Part shown: in pieces, positions 54,546 to 64,000 of the stretch
How the letters are laid out: each line of letters starts with the position of its first letter
How positions within the stretch are numbered: the stretch's first letter is position 1
NCBI GenBank assembly: GCA_949316235.1
Contig: OX438757.1
Location: 7,930,657-7,994,656, forward strand
DNA: 64,000 nucleotides
Direction of reading: 5' to 3'
Source: Oegoconia quadripuncta
Taxonomy: Eukaryota > Arthropoda > Insecta > Lepidoptera > Autostichidae
Program-made: the position numbers and the translations under genes
The notes under the pieces: model-generated
What the model was told of the DNA's origin: nothing
Databases searched by the model: none
Seen by the model: only the letters and a program-made list of their open reading frames with translations

Positions 54546-54934
54546 TACGAGGTGGAAAAAGGCGGTCGGTGACGGTCGAGAAGTTTAAATATTAATTTAT
54601 AGCACATTTTACTAAGGGAAACATTCTTTTGTAACTAAGAAAAACAGCATTCATGATTTGGAAACGTAGGCTGCGTCCGCGGGAATCATATTGGCGATAT
54701 ATTTGGAAAACATATCTTGTATTTTCATTATGGCTAAATCGCCAATAGGGTTTGGACAAAATTTCCCCAACATTGTTTCTCAAATTAAATGAAAACCACA
54801 AAATAAAAAACGACGTCGCTTAAATTTTATATCAAGTTGAAATTGTATTAACTCCCATACAATTTCAACTTGATATAAAATTTAATAATTTAATAATAAA
54901 TAAACTTTACTATCCGCCTATTTTCCACCCTGTA
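54546..54934. mobile_element. Tc1/mariner-type MITE, 385 bp
   Basis: Ends CGAGGTGGAAAAAGGCGG (54548) and CCGCCTATTTTCCACCCTG (ending 54932) are imperfect inverted repeats of the CAGGGTGGAAAA type, flanked by TA. Inside lie the 54619-54691 member of the inverted pair and a palindrome at 54821-54884. The 69-codon minus frame (54801-54592) has no transposase feature. Confidence 0.7.
54821..54884. repeat. 28-bp perfect palindrome with 8-base loop
   Basis: Arms 54821-54848 and 54857-54884 are exact reverse complements (core TATCAAGTTGAAATTGTAT), loop TAACTCCC. It lies inside the MITE near its right end. Confidence 0.9.
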
Positions 54935-54939
54935 TATAT

Positions 54940-55365
54940 TTCTTCTACTTCCATATCGTGAATTCCACGTAACCAAAATCTATAATTGAAATGTCATACA
55001 TTTGTAAAAATATCGGCACGAAACTAGAAGAACTTTTATTTTTCTTATTCCCGACCCTTTCCCACCAGAAATCAACATTAAAACCCAAACAACTGTGAGG
55101 AGCAATGCTTGCGGGTCGAAATGAGGCGTATCGTTGTTCTGATGGAGGGATGTGTAGAAATAAAAATAATAGAGGCAGCGCATTCGCGCCCAATGGCCGG
55201 AACGAACCGCGAGTGTTTGCATTTGATAAGACGCGGTACAAGACCCCGCTACTGAAGGGGTTAGCTACTCTCGCAGAGTTTGTTTCACAGGCAGAACATC
55301 AAAAATGCGCTTTAGATACGAGATTTGCGTTATATATACGTTGTTATTATTTTAACCTCAGCATA
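54940..55365. other. unassigned, overlapping open frames on both strands
   Basis: Open frames of about 80-98 codons (minus) and the first part of a 155-codon plus frame overlap here. No domain is seen; the plus frame becomes recognisable only at the RTE part. Confidence 0.25.
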
Positions 55366-55369
55366 CTGA

Positions 55370-55815
55370 AACTGTTCATACAATGTCTTAAGACGAAAGT
55401 CTTTGATCAGGGTGCGTTGCCAATGATGACATATGGAACCGAAACGTGGTCGCTTACTATGGGCCTCATAGAAGGTTCAAGGTTATGCAAAGGACAATGT
55501 AAAGAGCTATGGTCAGTGTCTCCCTGTGGGATCGAAGCAGAAATGAGGAGGTCCGCAGAAGAACCGAGGTGACAGATATAGCCTGAAGAATTGCCGAACT
55601 TAGGTGGCAGTGGGAGAGGCACATTGCTCGTAGGACCGACGGCCGTTGGGGCGGAAAGGTGTAGCGATCACGCACCGGAAGACGCAGCGTGGGCAGCCCC
55701 CCACCAAGTTGACCGACGATTTGGTAAAGATCGCGGTAAGATCGTTGTGGAGATCTTTGGAGGAGTCCTTTGTCCAGCAATGGACGTCTTTCGGCGGATG
55801 ATGATGATGACTGAA
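55370..55815 (+). pseudogene. RTE LINE, C-terminal domain and 3' end
   Basis: The plus frame gives LKTKVFDQGALPMMTYGTET then WSLTMGL, the conserved block after the RT core of RTE elements (KVFDQCVLPVMTYGAETWSLT). Frameshifts follow, but ITARRIAELRWQW-, RTDGRWG- and DDLVKIAG-like stretches can be traced to CCAGCAATGGACGTCTTTCG and a GATGATGATGAC terminus. Against the copy at 61735 it lacks about 35 bases after AAGATCGCGG. Dead, 5'-truncated, moderately old. Confidence 0.8.
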
Positions 55816-55819
55816 ACCG

Positions 55820-56790
55820 TTAAGTCTTTGTCGTATGTCTGTCTATTGCGCCAAAGTAGCGCAGAACCGATTTAAAAGCGGATTTTCTTCCAAAGTTTGG
55901 TGTTTATGAGTTTGTTTCTTAGACACGATCAAAAAAAAATTAAATCAAAAATATTTTTTTCAATGTATTAATTAACTTATTTAAAGTCAACATGTTATTT
56001 TTTAAAACTACATCGTCAACTTATGTATCTAAACATGAACCACGTCTGCTCTTCCGCTACGGTCTACCGCAAAACCCGTTCGACTCACAGTTAAAGTACC
56101 AATAACATGCTCAATTATCGCTGCAGCCGTACAAAACCGCCACCTGCGGCATGCAGTACGTCCTAACAAACGACGAAAAAACAAATGACTGATTCGAAAA
56201 ACGAATAACAATGTCTTAAACCAAAAATATTTGAACTTGAAATTCCTACGCAATCAGAAGTTTATGGCTTTATAAGTTTTCGGCCCCTACCAAAATGTAC
56301 CTACTTCTAATCTTTATCTTAGTATAAAGTGAACCCTTCTTAGTTGACATTTTGTAGACATAACGATAAAGTAACTTTAATTGAATCGATTGATAATTGC
56401 ACAAACAGAAACTCGATATTAACCACGTTATTAATGCAGAAGACTGTGACCGACCAAAGGACAGTGCCGCAAAAAGATCAAAACCAAAACACAATTTAAA
56501 GAGAATTCTTAAAGAGCGAAGGCAGGCAAAAAGATAATTTGGTTCGTCTGCCCGGAGCCCGCGTTTGTCTTTGCTATTGTGAACTTTTATTTCGCTCACT
56601 TTTATGAATTATTTTCAGTTGTTTTTATCACCGGCAAATTTAAATGGAAGTTTTCTTGCTTAGTTCTCTTTCGTCGTCAGTGCATGCCCGGAATTTGCAT
56701 TTAAAAAGCAGCAATGTTTTATTTAGTAATTGGTGTATAAGTGATTCAGGGCGGCGATACCATCACTATATGATTTACACAAAAATATAT
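55820..56790. other. unique stretch, nothing recognised
   Basis: Minus frames of 74 and 109 codons (56029-56253, 56270-56599) have no recognisable domain. Confidence 0.3.
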
Positions 56791-56792
56791 AA

Positions 56793-56888
56793 ATTTGGAT
56801 TTCCGGGTCAGTACGCTTCCACCTTCGGCCTCATCTTCACTTAACATCAGGTGTGATTCAGGTCATGTGCTAACCTGTCGTGCATAAA
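56793..56888 (+). mobile_element. SINE-C, 5'-truncated
   Basis: GGATTTCCGGGTCAGTACGC, CTTCACTTAACATCAGGTGT and GTGCTAACCTGTCGTGCATA are the last third of SINE-C. Confidence 0.8.
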
Positions 56889-57169
56889 AGAAATAAGTAA
56901 CTATCCAAATGGATAGGTATACATAGGCCAAGCCCCATCATCAAGGGTGGATACAGCTTTCGAGTCAGGATAGGATCAGGGGTTCTATTACATAATTTCA
57001 TCGTTATTGTCATCGGTTACGTTCTGACATGTGATTGGTTGGCACATCGTTCGCTCGGCAATTTAACGGTTTCTCATTGGTCAACGTTATCGATGACGAT
57101 ACCGATGGAGTTACATAATCTAGGGGCTGAACCAATAATAATAAATCGAATTATTTATTTCTTTATAAG

Positions 57170-57475
57170 GCTAAAGCGTCGAAAAAGTTCGCAGAGAATG
57201 AAAGTCCCCGACATTTCCGAGCGTATTAGTAAGTTCAAGTAGAAGTGGGCAGGTCACATAACTAGAAGAACTGCCCCCGTAGCATGACATCGTTTGTGGC
57301 GCGCGACGTGACATGATAGTGGGATAGTTGTATATTTCGTCCAAATGAATGAACAGCACAAATATTATCTCGCTTATCGCGACTGTCATGCTACCAGTGC
57401 TAATGGCCGGTGGGGCGTGATAGTCCTTGAGGGAGACCAGGCACTGGCAACCGCAGCGTAGGACTTCCATACGTT
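57170..57475 (+). pseudogene. RTE LINE fragment, interrupted
   Basis: The phrases KVPDISERISKFK, KWAGHITRRTA, NGRWGVIVLE and then GGACTTCCATACG fit the RTE C-terminal order (IAxRIAKLKWxWAGHIARRTDGRWG). The frame has stops and is split by an inserted 116-bp element at 57279-57394, on either side of which RRTA and NGRWG rejoin. Confidence 0.65.
57279..57394. mobile_element. 116-bp inverted-repeat element inside the RTE relic
   Basis: It begins GTAGCATGACA and ends TGTCATGCTAC, 11-base perfect terminal inverted repeats. The host LINE coding phrase is interrupted exactly here, and the word TGC occurs on both outer sides (57272-57274 and 57398-57400), a possible 3-base target duplication. Class unknown. 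Confidence 0.5.
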
Positions 57476-57480
57476 ATGAG

Positions 57481-57992
57481 TTGTATATATGTAGATTTAT
57501 ATGTTCCTCCTGTAAGCTAAATGGCTTCGATTTTCTAGTGCAAGGTGTCATTAGATTTATTTTGGTCCTTAGAAATTAATCAGGCCGGTCACAACCTTCA
57601 CGGCGAGAGAGTTAAATACCTGATCAAGAGGGAGAATTTGAAATTGAAAATCAAAGAACTTACCAACTCAGCAATGATGAAGCACTTGCACTGAATTTTG
57701 GGTAAAATAGATTGTGGTGATGCGTTGGTGTGTGTGAGGTGAGTATAGACCCAATAATTACTTAAATATTAATTATCAAAAAAAAAAAACAAAAATAGCG
57801 GTGACCGTTCAACATGGCTAACGAAGTAGATTAAAAGTGGTAAAGTTGTCGAACACCACCGCAACGGCTCTAGTGTACAATAAAAAATATAAAGTGCAAG
57901 GCACAGGCGTCGAGCCTGTCTAGAAGAGTCATAGGATTCTTATGATAAAAAAAAATCCAACCAGACCCGCAATATACAAAATATGCTCTCGG
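57481..57992 (+). mobile_element. repeat G, split copy
   Basis: GTAGATTTATATGTTCCTCC and GATTTTCTAGTGCAAGGTG (to 57578) and TACAAAATATGCTCTCGGGC (57976) follow the order of 22694-22866, but about 360 extra bases separate the halves. Confidence 0.45.
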
Positions 57993-57994
57993 GC

Positions 57995-59170
57995 TTTTTG
58001 ATTTTTATTGCCTAAATGTTATTGCTTAAATTGTTATTGCCTAAAAGCTGCGCACATGTTAGTACAGTGCCATCTATTAAATTTGCTATCTCTTCTAGTA
58101 ACGTAAAAATCACATACATAAGCTATGTAGTAAGTATTAATAGCTCAAAATCAATCCTATTACAGCTCAAGCTTCAGCTATAAATGCACAATTAAACCTC
58201 CAATTGTATTCAATAAGTCTCTGTGTGAGACAGTTCAAATTAGCTATTTGTTTATCATTTAGAGAGCCTAGTTAAGACCCCCTTGTCATGTTAATACCGC
58301 TGTCTGGTTGGTGCCTCAAATTGGTCTCGTGTAAGGACAATTGGTGAAACTTAGAGTAAGAATAATTAAGAATTGTGAGAAACTGTTAATAACAGAACTA
58401 TTGGTGTAGATATTGTGCTATTCTGTTTATCATGAAATATAGTAATAAGTCTGTTCATAATATTTGAATTTACCAATTATGTGCTTTATGTATAAAATAT
58501 TCCTTGTGGTCGACGCCGCGCCGTAAGTATTAGAACTCTTTTTAAAATAGATTTTTTTTTATAAAATTGACAATGACATCACTCTTTGTAAAATCATGTA
58601 TAAAATTTTACGAGGCAATCACTATAACACTATAATTATCAAGTGTCAAGTTTTTGTCAAGGTTTCTTTATGATATAATCGAATTTAGTGAGGATTTTTA
58701 TAAAAATCCAATCCTATTTTCCAAATTTTAAACGCCTAGTCAAACTACAAATATATGTCGTTTATTGAAAGGAGCAACGTTATAAATTTGCAAATTTTAG
58801 TCCGATTACCTTAACATATGAAATTGCTACAAGTTCAAATTATATCTATACAATTGGGAATCTTTATCTTTAGCATCACAGATATATCTTTAATAGTAGT
58901 ATCAAATAAGCTGCATCTAATGAGGTATTGTATAGACAAAATTCCGTAACAAGGATATAAAATAATATAACATACAAGGATTAACAGTAAAAAAAATAAG
59001 ATAAGTTCAACGCCATAGCTGTGCATCTGTCATCGCAAAGTTGAGGCAAACAAATGAGACTGTTGACTACTCTGCGGAATACTATTTGAATAATACGAAC
59101 TGAGGGGAAAATTCAAGATAAAGAAATCTTCCAGAAGCTTTTTCCGTCGCAATTTTCAGGCTGTCAACAT
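57995..59170. other. AT-rich unique stretch, nothing recognised
   Basis: No supported feature. Confidence 0.35.
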
Positions 59171-59171
59171 C

Positions 59172-59320
59172 AGCCTACGTCTCCACTGCTGGGGCACAGG
59201 CTCCTCTCACTAGTTGAGGATACGGTGCATGGTGATGATTTCAAGGAAAATAACCGGGACCTGAAAATGGCACTTGTAGTTAGGTTCCACAACTGTCTGA
59301 CTGTCAGAATTTGCTAATCG
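59172..59320. mobile_element. repeat D, deleted copy
   Basis: CCTACGTCTCCACTGCTGGGGCACAGG near 59175 and GGAAAATAACCGGGACCTG (59246) keep the repeat-D order; the piece between is largely deleted. Confidence 0.5.
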
Positions 59321-59324
59321 TTTA

Positions 59325-61730
59325 AAATAATTGTAAACTAATATTTATTTAATGTGAAAGAAGACATTCATACAACCATGACGGCCCATAGATCCTCACG
59401 GGTAGTTTATACCAAGAAAAAAGTTACGATCTTTCTAACGTCAATGGCCATTCGTTGAGAGACGCGGTTGCATTATGTTGTAGCACAATTACTGTGCAAC
59501 TGCCCCGTCTGCACTGTACATATATCAAATAATGAGCACAAATATCACGACACTTTCGATTAACAAAGTTAACATAACATAAAACAAGGTAAAAATACAT
59601 TGAAGAAGTACTTTATAGATGGAACTATGTAGGAAGTGACTTTCCAACAAATTTTATTTCAATAGACAGACACATGTCTACTTGCTTTCGCAATTTTTTT
59701 TATGTATCTAGATATTTAAGTTACGTTACACACCTTTTGTAATAATTAATAACGCGGCGGGTCAGTGACCTCATCCGCACTACACAAAAACCTTTACAGG
59801 TTTTCGTGGGCGTTTTATAGTGAAGATTGTTCAAAAAATGTTCTATGGATACCTAAATACAACTACCTCTACTAATCTGATACAAATCCATCAATCCGAA
59901 CTCGGCCCGCTTGGTGGATTATAGTCCATACCCTGAGGCTGATGATAATGAATATGTCTTATCTCCGGCGCGACTTGTGCATGGTCGACGACGACGAAGA
60001 CGAGCCATAAAGTCACTCCAAATTTGAAAGTCCACCCTGTATTATAAAGCTTTGGTAATCTTTATTCACATAGGGAATAGTAAATTCCTTAAAATCAGAG
60101 TAAAAGAAATACGCGACTTGATAAAATGTAAAAAAATTTTACAACTCCCGTATGTTATTGTTACCCGACTACTTTTAATTTATGGACATATTGAACGAAA
60201 TTATCGCTTATAATAAATGAAAAGAAATAATGAATATTCTGGTTACCCAACTACTTTACTGTGTGTTGAAATATAGATAGGTAGGATCGATGATAATGAG
60301 CTCCAAACCATTGTTGCTTAGCTGGAATATTAAAATGTGTGATCTTATAACGTACTGTAATAAAGTATATTGTGTGCAATCTCGGAAATATATTATTCCA
60401 TTCTATTCCATTGACCCCCACAGCTTTGCTGTACGTCCTTTCTGAGTTTAAAAATTTACACGCGTTGTGAACGCGCGCTCGCCCGTGAGGAATTCCCGTC
60501 CCGCTTCTGCCGCGAGAACAGAGAAACATTGGCGAAGGAAACATTACCTTTTACGTTTTCAAATTAATGTACATTTATTTAATTGGGTTTTTATGTAGGT
60601 AAGCAGCGATATTGAGTACACTAAAGGTCTATTCACACATTAGCGTTACAAACTTAAATTTCTTACAGAACTAGCCGGTCCGAAGAAAAAATGACAGACA
60701 ACAGATGAACAATAAAGGTAACGTTAATATACATATTTTTAAACGTTAATATAATTAACAATAAAGTTATACGAAATATAAGGGTTCCGTTTTTTTTTTG
60801 AGGCATGGAACTCTGAAAATTGTCGATGGATCGATTATATACGGAATGATCCAGAAATTATCAGAAGTAGAAACACCGTTTAGTACACAGTAGAATTTTA
60901 GCAGTTTTAGCCTCAGCGACTACCATATCTATGAGAGTATCACACCTCTCCTAGTAACTAGAAAGAGACATCTGCCTTATTCCCACAGATGATTTCCCTT
61001 TCGCAAAAGATAGTAACTTGGGCATACTGACTGAGACAAATGCTTGAAAGCCTTATTATTATTACCAGTAGAAAAATGTTTGAAGTTTGAAGTTCTCGTT
61101 CATCTCGTTCACATAAATCGACATCCACTAGAGTAATTATAAAATAAAATTACCTAAAGCTCTCTCCTTCAGCGTCTCCAAGATGCACGAAATAAATAAC
61201 ACGAACAAACAGCAGGAGGACCGTTGACGAAGCAAATGAAAAAGAATACTCTGAGCAGTTTCAAATCCGACAATGCAAAAGAGATTACCCACGCTCCGAC
61301 TGTTCTCAACTTGTATAAACAAAAAAGCTGCTTTAAAACAAGGCGAAATTGCCATAGACCGGGCAAAGACAGACGCGGAATATTAAAAACGTTTTTAAAA
61401 AACAACAGGGAACAAGTGAGTGCGAGTTATTTGGATTTTTATTGTGACAAGTGATGTGGAGCTGACAAAGGAAACTGTAGAGTTGCAATTGTATATAAAA
61501 TTCTAAAAAGAAATGCTTTTAGTTGTATCTAAAAACAAAATAAAAATAAGCAAGCCTTTATTTTACCGACTTTATCGACACGCAAATATTAATGAATAAT
61601 TTAATTAAATGATTTATCTTTTTACATTTCATATGCTTTGCATATGAATTAGAAAATTAATAATAATAATATAAATAATTCTCGTACAATTTTGTTTACT
61701 CTAATAATGTTTATTTTTAGTTCCTATCCT
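59325..61730. other. long unique stretch
   Basis: GATTATAGTCCATACCCTGAGGCTGATGATAATG near 59919 is a LINE-tail scrap, and GTCCACCCTGTATTATAAAG near 60031 resembles one end of a mariner-type MITE without a partner. A CpG-richer part at 60410-60545 carries a 97-codon minus frame without a domain. Two minus frames and one plus frame overlap at 61137-61454, none recognised. No other feature seen. Confidence 0.3.
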
Positions 61731-61734
61731 ATTT

Positions 61735-61868
61735 ATATCATCATCATCATATCAGCCGAAAGACGTCCACTGCTGGACGAAGGCGTCCCCCAAAGATCTC
61801 CACAACGATCGATCCTGTGCGGCCCGCATCCAGCGGCTTCCCGCGATCTTTACCAAATCGTAGATATT
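61735..61868 (-). pseudogene. RTE LINE 3' end, well preserved
   Basis: The minus strand encodes YDLVKIAGSRWMRAAQDRSL then WRSLGDAF, after which one extra base shifts the frame before CAGCAGTGGACGTCTTTCG, a stop and TGATGATGA. This is the extreme C-terminus of an RTE polyprotein with the hallmark tail. Same family as 55370-55815, and complete where that copy is deleted. Confidence 0.75.
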
Positions 61869-61901
61869 TTTTGATATTTCACTTTATTGTACATGTCATT
61901 T

Positions 61902-62279
61902 TTAGTTTAATTGATTATACCTATTTATATACTTGATTGAAATTAAATTATTTGAGTTCTGTAGCATAAGAATCCCACAACTCTCGCTATTTTCCCTAAT
62001 TCTGGCATTTGTCAGCCAAGTTGCTCCACCCTTAATGTGAATATGTAGTCTCATCCTTTTTGATCTTGCTTTTTTCCTTTGACCATCTCTTTGGTAACAG
62101 TAATATGAGTGAATACTTATCACAAATACAAAATACACTTTACTGCACAACAGAAAAGACAATACAGTTTCAGAAATGTGGTAAGAATAGAATGTACAAT
62201 TTGGCGATGTCATCATTAAAGCGATCTCTTCCAGGCAACCTTTGGGTATAAGGACAGTACATATAGTATTACTTCTCAA
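61902..62279 (-). other. 125-codon minus frame, possible old LINE debris
   Basis: The frame has a hydrophobic middle (SFLLCSKVYFVFVISIHSYY) and, near its end, GGATWLTNARIRENSE, which loosely resembles the G-x-x-W-x-x-x-A-x-x-R-x-x-W part of RTE tails. The match is weak and the key tryptophan is missing. I would not call it a gene. Confidence 0.2.
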
Positions 62280-62860
62280 AGGGTTATGTTAGCTGTTAGA
62301 AATGTGTCATTAGCAAATGACGCCACTTCTTCCCCCATTTGGTACTCGGGAGTTTACAGTCGTCATTTTCCCCCAGTATTCCCAGGGACAGGCAATCCCA
62401 CTTGACTAGTTTCTTATCCTCGTCACATAGTATAGCCGTATTTGTTCGCCCATTAGACTTACTCTACCATCACTTTGACTTCAGTCAGTAACTTCTTCAT
62501 AATCTTTCTTTCGTCAGGTAAATATCGTCTGGGTTCAGCAACGATCATTTATACCACCTAAAAAGTATCTATATGTACTTCTTTTGGTATTAATTTCGTT
62601 TTCCAAATTGTCCTACTGAGAATCTCGCAAAATCAGTAAACTTAAAAATATGAGTAATAATCAGTATAATAATGGCTCAATTCCAAGTAAGCTCAATTTC
62701 AAGAAGACGAAGCGTCCTAAGATATGCGAGGCCGAGTCTCTATTACCTGGCCTTGAACTATTTCAATTCCAGCTGCCACTCAAATTAAAAAAAAAAACAA
62801 AATTGTTTATTTTTCTCACCGCAAATGATGCTTTACAAAGTGATTTTAGGGCTAGGTAAT
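62280..62860. other. unique stretch, nothing recognised
   Basis: A 69-codon plus frame (62650-62859) has no domain. Confidence 0.3.
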
Positions 62861-62861
62861 A

Positions 62862-62950
62862 CAAAGTAAACTGGTGCCTGAAAAGGAAGAACCAAAATTA
62901 CAGGTCACCCGGCCCCCCAGCTATGGTCATAGTGTATTAGATTATTAGAT
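62862..62950. mobile_element. scrap of the 45.5-kb retroposon family
   Basis: AAACTGGTGCCTGAAAAGG and CAGGTCACCCGGCCCCCCAG correspond to GAGACTGGTGCCTGGGATAG and CAGGTTCACCAGATCCCCAG near 45566-45613. Confidence 0.4.
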
Positions 62951-62954
62951 GGGT

Positions 62955-63830
62955 ATTAAATATCGTGATTAAGGAAGAAAACATATAAGGAACGGAAGGA
63001 AATCACGAAACATAAGACCTGGTAAATTACACTCATAGATAAAACATACAGAAAGACATTTTGTAAAAAGTTATATCGCACACGTGGAGACACAAATATG
63101 AACACAATTTTACAAACTGGATTCAATACCACAAATTGTAATAGAATAGAATACGTCAACTACATAAGTAGCTTAAACGTAACTCATTTCCATCTGTAAC
63201 GTCGTAAGCGGTTGCGTTACGCGGTAACAGCGGTGCGCGGTATTTTTGCCAACTCCCCCACTGATTACGGTAAATTGATATAAATTGAATTTTAAACCTA
63301 GCAGCGTGCCCGAACCCACCGCGGGCGCGGGTGAGACAGCGAAGACGCAAGCCTATACCTCAGAAGGGTTACTTCGAGATAGGGTTGGCATTTGAACATA
63401 GTCTTGTTTACCATAAAAACTACAAATCTACAATTCTTTGGAGGTAACGGAAGTTAAGCAATATAATTAATTTAATTATGTTTTGTAATTAGGCTAGTGG
63501 TTGAGGTTTGAAAGACCGATACCAAGGTTAGCTAGGGATTATTTTTATGTATACCCTTTCGCACGAATCCTTAACACTTCCAGTAATTTGGTCTCGAGGA
63601 GTTTATATTTACCGTACCTCGCATAGCGTAGCGATAGCGTACCGCGGCTAACTTAAGCTGGTAGTGTTACATTCCTCGTGCTGTCGACTGTACCATTTAT
63701 AAGGTGTACTTTTCACTTACAGTATATTTATTGTGTTTCGGTATTTTTCAGAATCCAATGCCCATAAAATCGCCACGAATGCTTACTAAAATAACAATAT
63801 ATAATCCAATATATTAAAGGGCCTACACCA
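62955..63830. other. unique stretch with GC-richer blocks
   Basis: Blocks at 63195-63355 and 63600-63690 are CpG-rich. TTGTGTTTCGGTATTTTTCAG at 63731-63751 resembles a 3' splice site, but the frame after it ends within about 20 codons. No gene supported. Confidence 0.25.
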
Positions 63831-63832
63831 TC

Positions 63833-63914
63833 CTAATTCGGTATACATTGCTGGGCGGCTTGGTTCTGTTAATTCAAGTATCCTTACTTCAACCAGCAAT
63901 ATATGCCGAATTAG
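63833..63914. repeat. 22-bp imperfect inverted repeat element
   Basis: CTAATTCGGTATACATTGCTGG (63833) and CCAGCAATATATGCCGAATTAG (63893) pair at 20 of 22 positions across a 38-base spacer. ACCATC and GATGGT stand outside. A partial copy is at 18358-18382, so it is a dispersed element, probably a small MITE. Confidence 0.65.
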
Positions 63915-64000
63915 TCTCTGCATTTACGATGGTGAAATGATACCACAACCTGTTTTTAACCTCGGATGCAAAAAGAGGTGTGTTATAAGTTTATTGCCTA

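Noticed and set aside
55105..55572. 155-codon frame as an intact gene
   Set aside because: Only its last 60 codons match, and they are an RTE relic followed by frameshifts.
60023..60043. MITE end (CCACCCTGTA)
   Set aside because: No matching inverted partner found upstream within a plausible distance.
63752..63819. exon after TTGTGTTTCGGTATTTTTCAG
   Set aside because: The frame stops after about 20 codons with no polyadenylation context or recognisable peptide.

Overview
The window reads as AT-rich nuclear DNA of a moth or butterfly (Lepidoptera). The evidence is its repeats: short Helitrons starting TC, running into a conserved ATATTATAAATGCG block and ending CTAG; tRNA-derived SINEs; RTE-type LINE tails whose stop codon runs straight into ATG/TGA repeats; and Tc1/mariner-type MITEs with CAGGG ends. 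I found no convincing host protein-coding gene, no tRNA or rRNA gene and no CRISPR array. It is best read as intergenic or long-intron DNA. None of the reading frames of 60-155 codons reads as an intact gene; those I can identify are transposon relics, and three others on the minus strand are protein-like but unassigned.

Layout. 1-5.6 kb: mostly single-copy, with a LINE 3' tail (3.05 kb), a LINE tail on the minus strand (4.4 kb), a deleted SINE and a hairpin; a spliced-looking open frame lies at 2.08 kb. 5.6-10 kb: a GC-richer block with open minus-strand frames, a SINE with a nested insertion, a 31-bp minisatellite, a second SINE family and a MITE at 9.35-9.71 kb. 10-19 kb: a mariner N-terminal relic, Helitron and LINE fragments, SINEs and a perfect RFX-type X-box. 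19-27 kb: GC-rich single-copy islands, one with a roughly 100-codon minus frame, plus local duplications. 27.8-35 kb: a composite repeat, long palindromes, microsatellites, a candidate minus-strand exon, RTE tails, a complete Helitron and an 833-bp mariner-type element with 269-bp arms. 35-45 kb: LINE C-terminal relics, SINEs, a homeodomain-site-rich island and a complete Helitron. 45-53 kb: GC-richer unique islands (47.4-48.5 kb), two Helitrons placed tail to tail, and SINEs. 53-58 kb: a cluster of palindromes, a mariner-type MITE and two RTE relics, one carrying an inserted 116-bp element. 58-64 kb: largely unique AT-rich DNA with an RTE 3' end and an inverted repeat at the right edge.

The repeats depend on one another. 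The SINEs and truncated LINE tails are non-autonomous or dead products of LINE reverse transcription. The Helitrons and MITEs have clean ends but no working transposase or helicase here, so they must have been moved by enzymes encoded elsewhere. The GC-rich unique islands, several with clustered homeodomain, GATA or E-box-like words, are the best candidates for host regulatory DNA, but their role is inferred only.
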